From Panopea generosa (lineage: Eukaryota > Mollusca > Bivalvia > Adapedonta > Hiatellidae): a stretch of DNA of 64,000 nt. Positions 1-13,500 of this stretch are shown here, piece by piece (positions within the stretch are counted from its first letter, which is position 1; every line of letters starts with the position of its first letter). A program made the translations under genes and the position numbers. Where the stretch lies: NCBI GenBank assembly GCA_029582155.1, contig CM055896.1, positions 3,597,616-3,661,615 on the forward strand. Direction: 5' to 3'. The notes beneath the pieces were generated by a model that saw nothing but the letters and a program-made list of their open reading frames with translations, did not search any database and had not been told where the DNA came from.

Positions 1-1515
1 AGGTATGAACATGTCGACACCTATGGTTATTTGTATGGTTTATAATGAAACTGACGATATGCCAATAGCATAATATTTACACGACAATGACTTTTTTGGT
101 CAAAGGCGGTGTCTCCAGAAAATAACAAATTATCAGCAAACATGTACACTGCATTACATAGTTTATTTAAGTATGGAAATGCAAAAACTTAATTTCAATG
201 GTTAAAATGTGAAAAATATATCTTAGAAATGGAAAACACTTTATTTCCCAAATAGTAAGTGGTTAATAGCACCAATCAACCAAAAAACTCAAATATTTTT
301 TTGAGCGAATGATACTAAATAATTGAATATTCTAATAGCAGATTTACCTATACATTATTTTAAAATAAATATTAATTTAAAAGGCACTTAAGAGATTCAG
401 TAAACAAACTATTAATGTATATGACTATATTCAGAACTAGAAACCATAAATTACTAAATAAAACTAGACGCTGGGGAATAGACAACAACATAACAATAGA
501 GTTTGTGACGTAGGAAGTGACTATATTGGAGACGAATTTCATTACATATAATTTGACTTAAAGATAAAGCATGCAGAGCACATTATATACTCACATATCA
601 TAATTTAATAAAGGAGGAATTTAGAAAAATATATTAATTTAATAAACGATTTAATAAGATTTAAAAAGGATAATTTATAGAACAGAAAGCTTCTCCACCT
701 ATCTTGATATAATTAAATTTCTGTAGTTTATACTAATTTACTTTAGTTCGATTGCAATGAAAGCTCAGAGCTTATATGAACCGCTTTTGAGTCCGTTTCC
801 TGGGAAGAACCAGTACTGAGTGTTGTTTTGTGAGAGGCATCGGGCCGAGCTTGGGATCGAATCCGCAACCTCTGGCATGAGCAGACAACACTCTATCCAT
901 TACAGAACCGCCCCGCTTTTAATTTCTTTGGGTCAATATCACATTTGTTAGAGCCTTGTACAATATTATGTATGCAAAACGTCATGGTTTCATATTTATA
1001 TATGAACCGAGAGAGAAAAAAAAAATGTATTTTGTATGTGTACGTTTAATGATGATCAAATGAATATTTGAGTACTAGGGTATATGCTGCATTATTCAAT
1101 GATTCAAAGGCATTCGTTCCGGGATTATATATTATTCTCTGTCTGTTCAAGGATACATGGTTAAAAACCTATGTGTACCTTTGGTTAGGATTTAATAAAA
1201 ACTGCCTGTTGAAGAGTGCACACAATATAAATATTTATAGATGGACAACCTCCGACAGACGATGGACACCTAGAAATCATGATAGCTCACACTGAAATTT
1301 GCTCAGGTGAAATAGGCATTTTATTTAGATTTGATTAACGTATACATACATACTACTGTGTTTTTCGCACACATACCATAAAATATATAGATATTAAATT
1401 GAGTCGATAACAATACATGTCCTTACATATTTATTTAGTTGTTCAAATTCTTTAATACACATTTGTATTTATTTATATTGGATTAATTGTGAAAAGTTTA
1501 TATTGTTTATTATAG
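1..1515. other. Intronic or flanking AT-rich DNA
   Basis: No exon with the phase-2 coiled-coil signature is seen here. It holds one SINE (747-922) and otherwise plain AT-rich sequence. The 75-codon open frame at 1068-1295 has no splice or domain support and is treated as chance. Confidence 0.5.
747..922 (-). mobile_element. tRNA-derived SINE, family with 'tggttctac..gggaagcgga' body
   Basis: Read on the minus strand, a tRNA-like head (box-B-like 'ggattcgatcccaagctc') is followed by a body matching the element at 47045-47235: the phrase for 'tggttctacccgggaagcgg', then 'agctctgagctttc'. The copy is degenerate. The head is tRNA-like, but no foldable functional tRNA is claimed. Confidence 0.55.
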
Positions 1516-1569
1516 ATTTTGCACTGAAACCGATAATTTGACGAAAGACCATGAATCTAAACTAGAAGA
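1516..1569 (+). CDS. Coiled-coil exon A (18 residues)
   Basis: A 54-nt exon between 'tttattatag' and 'gtaagt', phase 2-2. It encodes FCTETDNLTKDHESKLE plus a split codon. Core residues Phe1, Thr5, Leu8, His12 and Leu16 follow an 11+7 spacing. It has the same length and the same downstream intron sequence as the exon at 21356-21409 ('atgtta..ttaatatgcagta' is shared), so it is an older paralogue of that exon, though the peptide has diverged. A strong donor and an intact frame suggest it is still used. Confidence 0.65.
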
Positions 1570-4500
1570 GTAAGTTCACATTAACTTTCTTCTGCAGATA
1601 TAATAATGTTCTTGATTTAATATTAGGTGAACTCTTTGTAAATCATTTCTAACTTAATTTTACCACACGGTAAACAATTGTTTAATTATATAATATAGAA
1701 TAACAAATCTGATGATATTACATTTAACAGATGTTACTTAATATGCAGTAGAATATCAACATAACAATACAATACTACACTGTGTTATAATCATATGTTT
1801 AACGGACTATTATTGCTATTGCCATTACAATGTAATACATTAATTAATGATTTAGATAGGAAAAACTATGTTTAAAATCAGTATTTGTAATTTTAAAAGG
1901 AAGGAATTTGATAACGAATGTTTTAAACATTAACATATTAACCGCCACGTACATGTATTAACATATTAATCTTATTAATAGCCCCATCTCACGCACATAC
2001 CAAAGACTAATATATAATGTATTGTCTCACTCTAATCCGTGTGCTTATTAAAGTGTATTGCATACCATGGGGAATTTAACAAACATAAAGTCATGTAAAA
2101 TATATGTAAACGTATTGTGTGACGTCTTATATCCGAATATTTAAAAAAACAAGTGAGGTTAAACACAGATGCTATTATTATTATGATCGGTTTACGTCTC
2201 GGCCATGTTCAACTAAACAAGAAATAAAACATATGACTATTCAGTTTGTTATACGCAATTGAAACTCATCACTATATATACATCAGAGACATAAATACAT
2301 TGGTTTACCTCTTTGTAATGTGTATCAATAATATTTATGTGTGGAACAAATTAGATTTAATTAAAATTCTGCTTTGTATTAAACGTTGATGTAGGACTTG
2401 TAGATACTTAGATATTTGCTAAATCTCCAGCCTTAACAGCAATTTATGTACAAAAGTGGTTATAAATCTGCCTCGAATCAAATTTGAGTTATTCCTCTTT
2501 GTCCCATTGAGTCTCATTTGGTAGCGAACACACAAGTACAGTTTTGTTGATGTAGTGGTTACTAAGTATGAGCATGCATAAAATCTTTCACAAAAACAAC
2601 TAACAACAAAGATACATCGCCAACGCCAGTACGGGTAAAAAGCGCATACTTTCTTCAAAAGTAGGGCTAATATGATATATTATAAATAACTTATATCCCT
2701 AGTAGACCAAAGGGGGTCAATGTTCTACATAGAGTTATATAGGGAAAATGTTGTAGACGCAATAACACCCTATTATTTAATTGAATCTTAAAGGAGAACT
2801 CAACCCTGTGTATAAAACAGGATGATATGAATAGTTATGAGTTCAGCTTTCTATTAATAGTATCAATATGCATAAATTCGAGCCCACAAACATATATCAG
2901 CTCGCTTTATAACGGTCATTTTTCGCAATTCGACTTTGTGGTAGAAGTCGCCATATTGGACACCTGCGTAACGTCACAACTGCACTTCTGGTTAAAACAA
3001 AATTAATTTATACGCTAAAGCAGATATAGAAACGTGCAATTATAGTCACCGGGAAAAGTACTCGCAAGAATAATAAATCAGTTTTAATAACGGAAAAGGA
3101 TTTGTGGCCTGCAACTTTGAACCAGAATTTTCGGAAGCCGAGTTAAATGAATTAGAAAACGAAAGAAGTAGTGAGACGGCACAGTCGTTCACATTTTTGC
3201 AGCTGCGAAAACTGTGTAATGATGCCTTCGTCTGACGAAAATACGTGCAGCAGATGCAATGAGATTTAGAATGTATCACAGAAATAATACAGATAAACAC
3301 AGCAATGTCTTATGAAGCTTTCACCCAAAAAGATGTTAACAGTCACACCGATCATGAACCTCACGAGTCTGACATTTTATCATGTAGCCTGACATTGATG
3401 ATTGCATTTTAAAATAGTAAAATTACACTTAGCTTGATAAAGAAAACAAAAGTAATATTTGCGGTAAGTGTTGATGTAGAACAAAGCGAGCCTGCACATT
3501 AATGATGTACTATAAGGGTATATACTGTTTGCTACTCAGTCAATAAATTATCAAAAAACACTATTAAGACCAGGAATGGATTTTAAGGGAATATGGTCTG
3601 TAACATATATTTACCTAAGAGAGAAGTTTTCTCTTTTCTTATCGTGTTTAGCTGGTGCGGCCATTGTTTCACACTGAGAAATGGCTGATAAAACTTTAAT
3701 TTCCTACCCTTTTTAGTAAAATTAGAAGAAGCATCGATGATTTTTTGTTGTTGATTTTTACATAACTGGCACTGACGTTTGGTTATTCAAATTGTGTTAC
3801 TACCCAATTTTATATATGATGATTAATTACTCTAGCAGTTCCCTGAACATATATGAATATTTCTCCATATAGGGAGTGTCATATAGAATATAATGTTTAC
3901 AGGCATATTGCACAAAGTGTATATTACTGTCCAGCTACTGGCACCCTGCTGAGCTTTCATAATTCACCAACACCACATTTGCACCATGTGGTAATGCGAA
4001 ATACTCTCCTTCAGTGTGCATATTGTACCCTAATTAGCATAAATCACCCCAGGTTTTATGACCCCAAGGTTTATGACAGGATGTAATATCACATACCAGT
4101 ATGGCTTATTACTAATTTAAAACTTACAAGGAAAATAAACATACATTTTCATGTATTTATGTATAAATAAAGGAACAAAGGTTATAATTTATCTTTTTTC
4201 ATTACGAAATAGAAGTAGTTCAAATGTCTATTCAAGAATAATGACCTAGCTGACTGTGAAAAACCATATATCAATAAACTAAATTGCCTATTGATTATAA
4301 AATTAATAAAATGAGTTTATGAACAATTAATTGTTGACTGAATATTTAGTGTTATTTTTTTTGCCATCGAGGATTTACTGTACAGATGTTCAGTTAACCT
4401 AACCACTGTTGTCTTGGATCCTGAAAAGTTAACCAGTGTTTGGGCACACCCCATATCCGCAAGTAACTGATAACATTCCTACTTGAATCAGCGGTGAGAG

Positions 4501-7500
4501 ACAAATGATAATGAGACACAATGTTGTATGTCAATCATCACAGAGACTGTTGCCGGGTGGGGATTCGAACTCGAGACATCTGGATTGATAGTTAGACACG
4601 TAACTGACCAAGCTTATCGGGCCTGTCACAATTAAATGGCTTTTATTTGTATTTTAATAATAAATGTTAGATACCTATTGTTTTGGTATTAACCTCTTCT
4701 TTTTAGTGTTTATTGAATTATCGCACTTATTTAATCAGCATGCAATTATAACAGGCGTTTTGCGTGTGACGTCACCAGAAGCTTGACACTGAGGCATTGT
4801 GAAATCACATATAAGGAAAACTAAACACAACGCTGCCCACAAAACATATCGCATTACTCCATCACGTATTCCGCTGAAGAAAACAATGTTTATGGGTTAA
4901 GTCCTTCAATTCAGAATCGTTTTCGCGTTTAATTGTCTTCCTTCGATGTTCACTAATGCATGGTATACCTATTTATAAACTGTTTACGTAAATTAGTGTA
5001 TATATATATATATATAAAAATTCAGTAGAGTGCAGTCACTAACGACACAATAACGTTTTCGCGAGAACTAGAACGGAAGTGCTTCTATGACATCACAGAA
5101 AACCTCCAACATAAAAGAGCTATAAAGTGGCGGCGCCCATTATATTTAGAAAATATTTGAAATCATGATATTTAATAACGTTTTTCTCATTTAATAAATT
5201 TCGTTTATTAAAATTTGTTGATTTTTGTGTAATTTGCATGTCTATTTTACGATAAATAGCCATTAATATTCTGACATGCGGTAACCTTTAACCAAGTTCT
5301 TGAACCAGCATAATTCGCACACAAATGTCCCTGTCACTGGGCTTATAAGCACATTTAAAGCGAAACTTTAAATAACATTTTATTTGAAAGTTAAAGGCCA
5401 AAACCTTAGATATTTTACGTGAAGCATTGCATGGTGGTCTCCTTAACGATTTGTTGAAGTGAAACTTACAAAAATATCTCCTCTGAAATGTGCATCTGTC
5501 CATTTGTTGCCAGTAGAACGACCCATGTCCTCTTGTGCATCTTGTTACCGTATCTTTCTATTTTTGTTGTGCCTGCCCAAGAATATATAACATGCTATTT
5601 TTTAAAAATGGATTCTTGTCTGCAAGCTTAATATCATTAATTTCATACGGCGTATCTAGTTATCAAATCGATAGGTAGCGGCAAACATTTCGAACATATA
5701 TAGCATCAGGATTATTTCCATTTCCATCAGTATATGGTCGACGTATTTTAAAGAGAGTATGTATTTGTATGTTTACTCGACTTCTTAAGGGTTTAAATAA
5801 GCTAGCCGTTTAAAGCCTATTGAGAATGTCAAAATCTCGGTGTTTATTGAAATCGAGACAACTCTTTTGGCCAAAGAACAGAAATGGCTTTCTTGAAACT
5901 GGAAAATGACTTTCGGCCTAATAACATTGACATTTTAACACATTTCATTAGTTTTTCCAAGTGTACGTTTTCAATCGTACTAATGTATATTGTAATTATG
6001 TCGTGTCAATAAATTAAATAAATAAATAATAAATAAATAAACAAGAAGAATATACATAACTTAATTGTCCACAATGTTACTACCGATTTTAAAAGGTAAA
6101 TTTCAGAATATTTATGAACCGCTTTTCTATGATACTGTATAGAATACAGTAATTATAGTATAGAATACTATTATTTTTGTCTTAGCATTTGTTGTTTTAG
6201 ATCAAATTTTCGAAGAACAATATATCTAATTGATCTATACCGACCTCGGAGACTTGCAATTTATGTAGAAAACGCTTTCTTACTCTAACACTTGCTGTTT
6301 CATAAGGTCATATTCTATACTGCTGTCAAAGTTCGTAAGTAATGGTCACATACTTCATTTTTATGATTCTTCACATACTTATTGTTTTGTAATACTTATT
6401 TTTTTTAAATGTATTTAGATGAAAAGTTACAAAACATTTACATTCGTGAGGTAACTCCTTCTATACACCTTTATAGAATTATAGCGTTCATATTTTTTGA
6501 ACGACATAAATTCTCATTTTCGGCTTTGCTATTAATTTTGGATGAAATCAACCTTGCTCGAGATTTGTGATTGATTTTAACACAACCCCCCCACCCCCCC
6601 CCCCAAAAAAAAAACAACAAAAAAAAAAACAAAAAAAACAACAACAACAAAAAACAACAACAAAACCCATCCGTCTCAATTATTAATGTGTTTGACACCA
6701 TGAAGCAACGATTAGTTAACCAAAGGCGTATATGTTACCGTTACGTTCATCAACTTTGACTTTAAGATGGAACGAATATTTTTAATGTTAATCGTTGCTA
6801 GATTAATGTGGAACAGGACATTGTTATGTTGTTCGAGTTCATTAATAATATAGATGTAAGAAATTATTTTGATTAGTTGAATATTCAAGATTTCTGAATT
6901 TATGTATACGATTTCTTAATTAATATTCCTCAGCAAATGAAGAATAAGCTTGAAAGTGTAACATTTGCATGTGAAAGTGATGTACGAAATAAAGGACTAG
7001 AGACAAAGTCAATAGTCGATGTTTTTGTCGAACTGAATTTACATGTTTGAACGAATTTGGATAAAGCTTTATTGTGATACATGTATTTCCAAAAAAATGG
7101 TCGAATCTATCATCAGGTCAATAATATTCAGCTTCTTTGCAAAATTTGCTTTGTAGAACTTTACAATCCCTGAAATTATTTCAATAGCATAGTTTCAATT
7201 AAATATTTCACAAATAGTTCATTATTATTCATCACGGCCAGGGAACTCTGTCACAACGCAGAGGGATTCAGGTCGACAGATGATCACAGCTTCACGTCGA
7301 TTTGATTTGCATTAAAACTGCAGATTTGAATGCGTGTAGTTGTTTACATACACGACCAGGTGTAGGTTTTAAGAGGAATATATCAAGACCTGTTTAAGTT
7401 TTAAACTCGACTAAAAACATTTTCCCAATATATCATGCCTATGAATGCCCATTTATACTGTCTGACCCCTAATTGCCAAAATAATATCTATTCAAACATG

Positions 7501-10500
7501 CCAACATGGTAATTATATTGAAAATGGATTTTTAACTTTGGCTACACGCATAAGTTAGACTAAAAAAAAGTTTTAAAACACAATGTTTTTAGGTTGCATA
7601 TACTAATTAATCACTATCATGTCGGTAGACATGTTTTACAGAATAACGATTGTGAGCTAATGACGATTGCCTGTGTTTTTGATAAACTTAATCTGGGTTA
7701 AAATGTAGAACGTTAATGTTAGACTGCTCAGTGTGGTCGTTGAGTTTCCAGATTCTAGTCATACTACGTGTTAACGTTGCTGTGTGTCCATTTACAATGA
7801 CATTTAAATTGTGTTGGGGAAATGAAAAAGGGACTCTTTTTTAGAAGAAAATCTAGATAATTGATATAGTAAGAAGCATAATATGCTTAATCTGCTGTAC
7901 CAAATATTTGATAGCAGGCTTGATATCAGGCTTATTACTTGAAATTATCAACGTTGGCAAATAAGCTGGTTGCCGAATCTCATTGGAACACATGCTCTAT
8001 GACATTTTCTTGTATTTTATTAAAATTGGGTCACTTTTTATAATTTTAGAAAAATTGTCTTCAAGTTGAACTTTTATAGTGTTCTTATGTAAGTAACTTC
8101 TAGTCATAACAAGCATTAAATGTTGACACAAGCTTCATTTTACTGTTGGGTATTTTTTTGTTTTAAGACAAGCTTCCGAAATTCGAGCGAGCTTTGCTCT
8201 GACAATATTTGCTACTCTCTACATAAAGATTCAGGAGCATGTCGACAAACCTGGGCGCAAAAATAGACGTTTTAACTGAATAAGAAACAACACTCAAATC
8301 TAATTATTATATTTACATGTCAGCATGATATTATGTAATATATAAATATATATATATTCTAAATTAACAGCATTATTCAAATGCAATGTAAAAATTAAAA
8401 AAAAAATCCGGTTGTATTTTTTATTCTTTTTACAATCAAACTAATGAAAGAAAGGAACTAGATACCAGGTAGCAGGATTGACAATTGTATGAATGTTTAA
8501 AACTGTGCATTTTAAATCAATGCGTAATATTATAATCAAAATCTGTGTTAAGAATTGTTGATGAAACCTAATATCTCTATAACGTCAGTATGTATAGGAA
8601 ATAATCAACACATTTAACATATGTATGTGTATACATATTCATTGTCGGAAAACTATAAATGTTCCTGTTTAAAACATTCAGTTTGTTTTAATTATCTGTG
8701 ACGTCATACATTAAAGAGTTTATTTCGGGCTTGTTGTAAACCAATGAATTCACAGTTACACACACATCGCAAATTGCAAAGTCTTCATAAACTATAATTC
8801 TAAGATGTCGAAGCGTTAAGAAGTGAACGTCATTACAACATTGTCGAACACATCGAACTTTTAGGTCATCTTATGATTATTTCTTCTTTAATGTTGTACT
8901 ATACATACAGTAAAAGTTTAACATGACCAAGTTACAATTACAATATTTAAAACAAAATACGCAAATTGAAAATCTTACTGAATAATTGGTTACGGAAAAG
9001 GCCAATGTCGATCTGTCAGATATTAAACCTGGACTTACACCCTATCTAGTTTATATATATATATGAACAATTACGGATCTTCTATACTATAAAGTTGGTT
9101 GGAAAACTTATAATCTTGATAATTGCGTGCAACACGACGGACTTTTACTCTTAAATAAGAAAAACAAAAGAAATATAATATGTAAGTCTGTAATATATAA
9201 TGCTATCTAACGTGACTTATATATTCACATAGTTATATAATTTGTACAATACTTGTATAAACACATTTTATCGCCTTAAAGTTTGACCACCAAAAAATTA
9301 TGGCGAGTGAACTTTGTTTATACTTAGCTCGATCGCAAAACAATCATTCAAATCATTTCTCCAAGAACGCTTCGCTATTGGATCTGACAAAGATGCAAAG
9401 AAGGTTATGTTCAGATTACCTGTACGCCATTCATTCAGAGGCTTACATTGAAGGTGTTGACAACGAAAGTTGAAGTCTATTTTAACCGAAGAAAATCTAC
9501 ATTTAATTGGGATTCCAATTATCATAATATATCATTTATAATTGTTACGACGAAAGTTGATTTTCACAAAAATAAGAAATCGGGGACAATACCGGGATTT
9601 TTTTTATTCATACATCAACATACGAAGATCAATATGGCCGAATCCATACCTACAGTGAAGGTTATGCCAAACGGCTGATTGGTTGAAATAAAAATAGCTA
9701 AACATAGCGATATTGGAAATGGAGTTATTCTAGTATTCTAGAAGAAAAATTTGATTGATTGATTGATTATCAAACGTCATTTTTATGCCATCGATGGCTT
9801 ACAAACTATCATTTACCTAACCACTGTTTCCTGGTATCCTGAAAGGTTAACAAGTACTCGAGCACACCCCATCTCCGCGAGTAACTGATAACTTTACCGC
9901 TTGACTGAGCGGTGAGAGACCAATGCTAATGAGATAATGTCGTATATCAATCATCACGGCGACTGTTGTCAGTTGGGGATTCGAACTTACGACCCCTTGA
10001 TTATAAGTCAGACACGTAACCGACAGAGCTAATCGGGCCCGGCGCAGAATAATCTTATTTGTAACTCAAATGTCATGGCCGAACTTTGGTTTCAAGTTAC
10101 AAAACAGCCGCTCCCTTACACAAAAATATCTATGTAAATTTAATGACGGAATGTTTACGTTTAAACAATATCATTTAAAAGGAAATCCAGGTCAGCAATA
10201 AGGATTCGCATCCTACTCTTTCTGATCTTTTTTTTAAATATACTCCACACTGTTTTGTTGACTGTATTATGTTCCACCAAATGCCTGCTGTTGTAACTGT
10301 CCAAACCTTCCCCATACTTTATATTATGTTTGTGTTGTTGGTATTTATAATATCGTACAAAGTATAGTATGCATGTACCCTGTTTCTAGATACATGCTTG
10401 GGAACTACTACCATTTTCCTGTCTTCACAGATATTAATGGTTTTTGATGATTTAGTTTGGCGTACAATTACTTACAATCCGACTTGTGAAGCTGCGCTGT

Positions 10501-13500
10501 TCTCACACAGCTCTTGTCCAAATTTGTAAGATTCCTAATAAAAAAATGCATGTCTTGAAAGCCTCATTTTTTTGTTACTTTGGTACATTGCATTTTTCTG
10601 TGATGTTTATTATTGCAGACTGCAAAACAAACTTGATCAACCTAAACAACGTGAAAACGTCATGAAGGCTGATCGCGCAGGTGATCAATTTATTGTAAGA
10701 AATAAATTACAAATATATGTTTTTTTCATGTAATTTACTTTCTTTTAGCAATCAGCTGTCACTGATGACGAAAACATTGCATGCTATTTTTTTCTATATA
10801 TATCTCATTCTTTAGGCTTTCATAATGTATTTTCATGCATGGCCCTCTTCCAAATATGTCCTTCGAAACAAACAGCAAATTAGTTTACATATTGTAGAAA
10901 CAATGTTAGTGAAGTCATGAACTTTTTAAATGTTATATATTTGTTATATGTATATATCAATATGGTTTCATTTAATATGTTATAAGGTTCCTTTTCTAAA
11001 ATGTGTATAAGTTCTAATTTGGAAATGCTACCCCCTATTGGTAATGAAGCACTAGTTGTTTCGCGAAGCAGTACGTGTCATTTACCTATAATTCTTGATA
11101 TTGATCGAATTATCACGTTATGTGAATTACTTACATATATATATATAAATATGGAGATAATTATTTGTGAATAACCAAGACATAAATGTACAGACCAGAC
11201 TACGGCGAGTGCGCCTGGCTACAATGCAAACCATAGATACAATATCAAGGCCTTTGCCAAACAAATAAATATGGTGTCGACCATGACTTATATACTATGG
11301 AATTACATGCAACACATGTGGACATGGTGGACAAATTTACATACATGAAGTCATAGCTTTGTATGAGTAGGATCCAGTTAAGGATTCATGACTACTCACA
11401 TGCTATATAAAGGACAGATTTATAAACCCGTTGGATCATATAGATACAGTGAATATATTTAATTTCATAAAGGGAGATAATTAAATTCACAACAACGGAA
11501 TTTACGACTTTTTGGATCTTTTCAGATGCTCATTCACAATGCATGATATATATATGGAGATAATTATTTGTTAATAACCAAGACATAAATGTACAGACCA
11601 GACTACGGCGAGTGCGTCTAGCTACAATGCAAACCATAGATACAATATCAAGGCCTCTGCCAAACCAATAAATTTGGTGTCGACCATGACTTATATACTA
11701 TGGAATTACATGAACACATGTGGACAGGGTGGACAAATTTACATACATGAAGTCATAGCTTTATATCAGTAGGATCCAGTTAAGGATTCATGACTACTCA
11801 CATGCTATATAAAGGACAGATTTATAAACCCGTTGGATCATATAGATACAGTGAATTCATATATAGTTAATTTCATAAAGGGAGATAATTAAATTCACAA
11901 CAACGGAATTTACGATTTTTGGGATCTTTTCGGATGCTCATTCACAATGCATGATATATATATGGAGATAATTATTTGTGAATAACCAAGACATAAATGT
12001 ACACACCAGACCCCTAACCCTATATATATCATATATATAACGGTAGCTTGATTTATACTTAATTATTTAAGCACTTTTGCGAACTAAGCTCACGGTATAT
12101 TGCGTGTCGCTCTCCTGTCTGTTTTCGGCGGATGTGGAAGAAGTACTAATGTTGCTTGAAAAGACATCAGATCGAGCCTAGCATGATAAAAATTGCAATC
12201 TCTACCACATAAAGTTATGATTAAGCCCTTTCTTTTGATACCAAAATCACAAAAATATTTTGGTTTGTTCAGGAGGAGTCATGTTTCCAACATCTGCAGT
12301 AACTTTTCTCCGTTTGTGTCACTGTCATCCGCTTCGAATATATTCCAAATTTTTGTTTGTGAGAAAATGATTGACAATTTGCGTATTTTTAAAATACACC
12401 GATGGTTTGCCATGTACAAACATATCCATGTATAATATACTTGAATCTTGTTGGTTGTTAATGGGCAATTCGTCAACAACATTACTCCTTTATTTTAGTG
12501 ATATGTTGTCTGAATCTGTAATCTTGATTTTATCTGCCAATCTGCTGTCGCTTCACAGTTGTCGTCGCTGACTTCACGTGTAAATGTAGGAATTGACGGG
12601 TCGAGATATATTTATTGGTAATTCGTCTAACACTCAGATATCAAACTATGTTTCAAACCCTACACTTAAATTGGACATTTGGCCTCGCACATGAAATTTT
12701 GTTTTCGTTTTACTTGAAAGTAGGCTTTTTTTAAAGCTATAGCATACCTATTATTTATAGTATTACATGCATATATTAAATGTTGCTTCATTTTTAGCTC
12801 GTCTTTTTGAAGAGCTATTGTCATGACCCTGGCGTCGTCGGCGTCGTCGTCGTTGTCGTTGTCGTCGTCTGCTGGTTAAAGTTTCATGTATAGCTCAGCA
12901 TTTTCTCTGTTTCTAGACAAACAACTCATGTTACGGTGACTAAACTTACTAAACACATTCATATCATGTTATACAAACAATGTATATAGATAACTTACCC
13001 AAATTTCCATACTTTGTGCTCTAAAACGTTAGGTTAAAGTTTTTTGTTTAGCTCGGGTTTGGTTAAAGTTTAATGTTTAGCTCAGCCTTTTTCTCTGTTT
13101 CTGAACAAACTACTTATTCTTTTTTTCTTTTTTAAATCATTTTTATTTTTCAGTAATTCTATAAGCTGATCACCATCAACTAAAATAAGTTTACATCACT
13201 GACCTTGACCTATTAAATGGACTTGGTTAATAATGTCATTATCCGGTTAAAAGTTTTATGCGCCTATAACTGTTATTGGGTATTTATATGAATTGTTGTA
13301 CATGTAAATGTATCGAGATTGATAAATTAATCACAGATTGGAAAAAAAACTTTGTATCGTTGTTTGAATTTGCCAGGTCCATTGTCCCATATCTATTTTA
13401 CCATCTGCCCTAGCCCAACCAAGACCCCCACCATGCTGCCCATTTTTTGTTTTTGTTTTTAAATTTGTTTTGTATTAAATCAAATACTCTGCCCTATTTC

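Larger units (their letters stand above)
9470..10960 (+). repeat. Old duplicated block, left copy (pairs with 17998-19540)
   Basis: Direct-orientation paralogue of 17998-19540. It starts at 'tctattttaaccgaagaaaa' in both, continues through a shared SINE, a shared leader ('actgttttgttgactgtatt') and the 63-nt coiled-coil exon, and ends in shared intron sequence. Divergence is far greater than between the recent copies at 19 and 28 kb, so this is an older event. Confidence 0.8.

Noticed and set aside
2419-2658. Minus-strand frames of ~80 codons at 2419, 23068 and 31968
   Set aside because: The old copies match at both ends but are in different frames in the middle, so no protein is conserved; they are treated as a dispersed repeat.
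3435-3470. Donor-like 'gcggtaagtg' as the end of another exon
   Set aside because: No acceptor with an open phase-2 segment precedes it.
4550-4632. Functional tRNA gene
   Set aside because: The tRNA-like head continues into a shared SINE body and occurs in many copies; mismatches in the stem regions and no clean cloverleaf.
6471-6759. Open frames on both strands with Lys/Asn or Phe/Leu runs
   Set aside because: They are produced by the C-run and CAA/A-rich tract, with no splice sites or domain.
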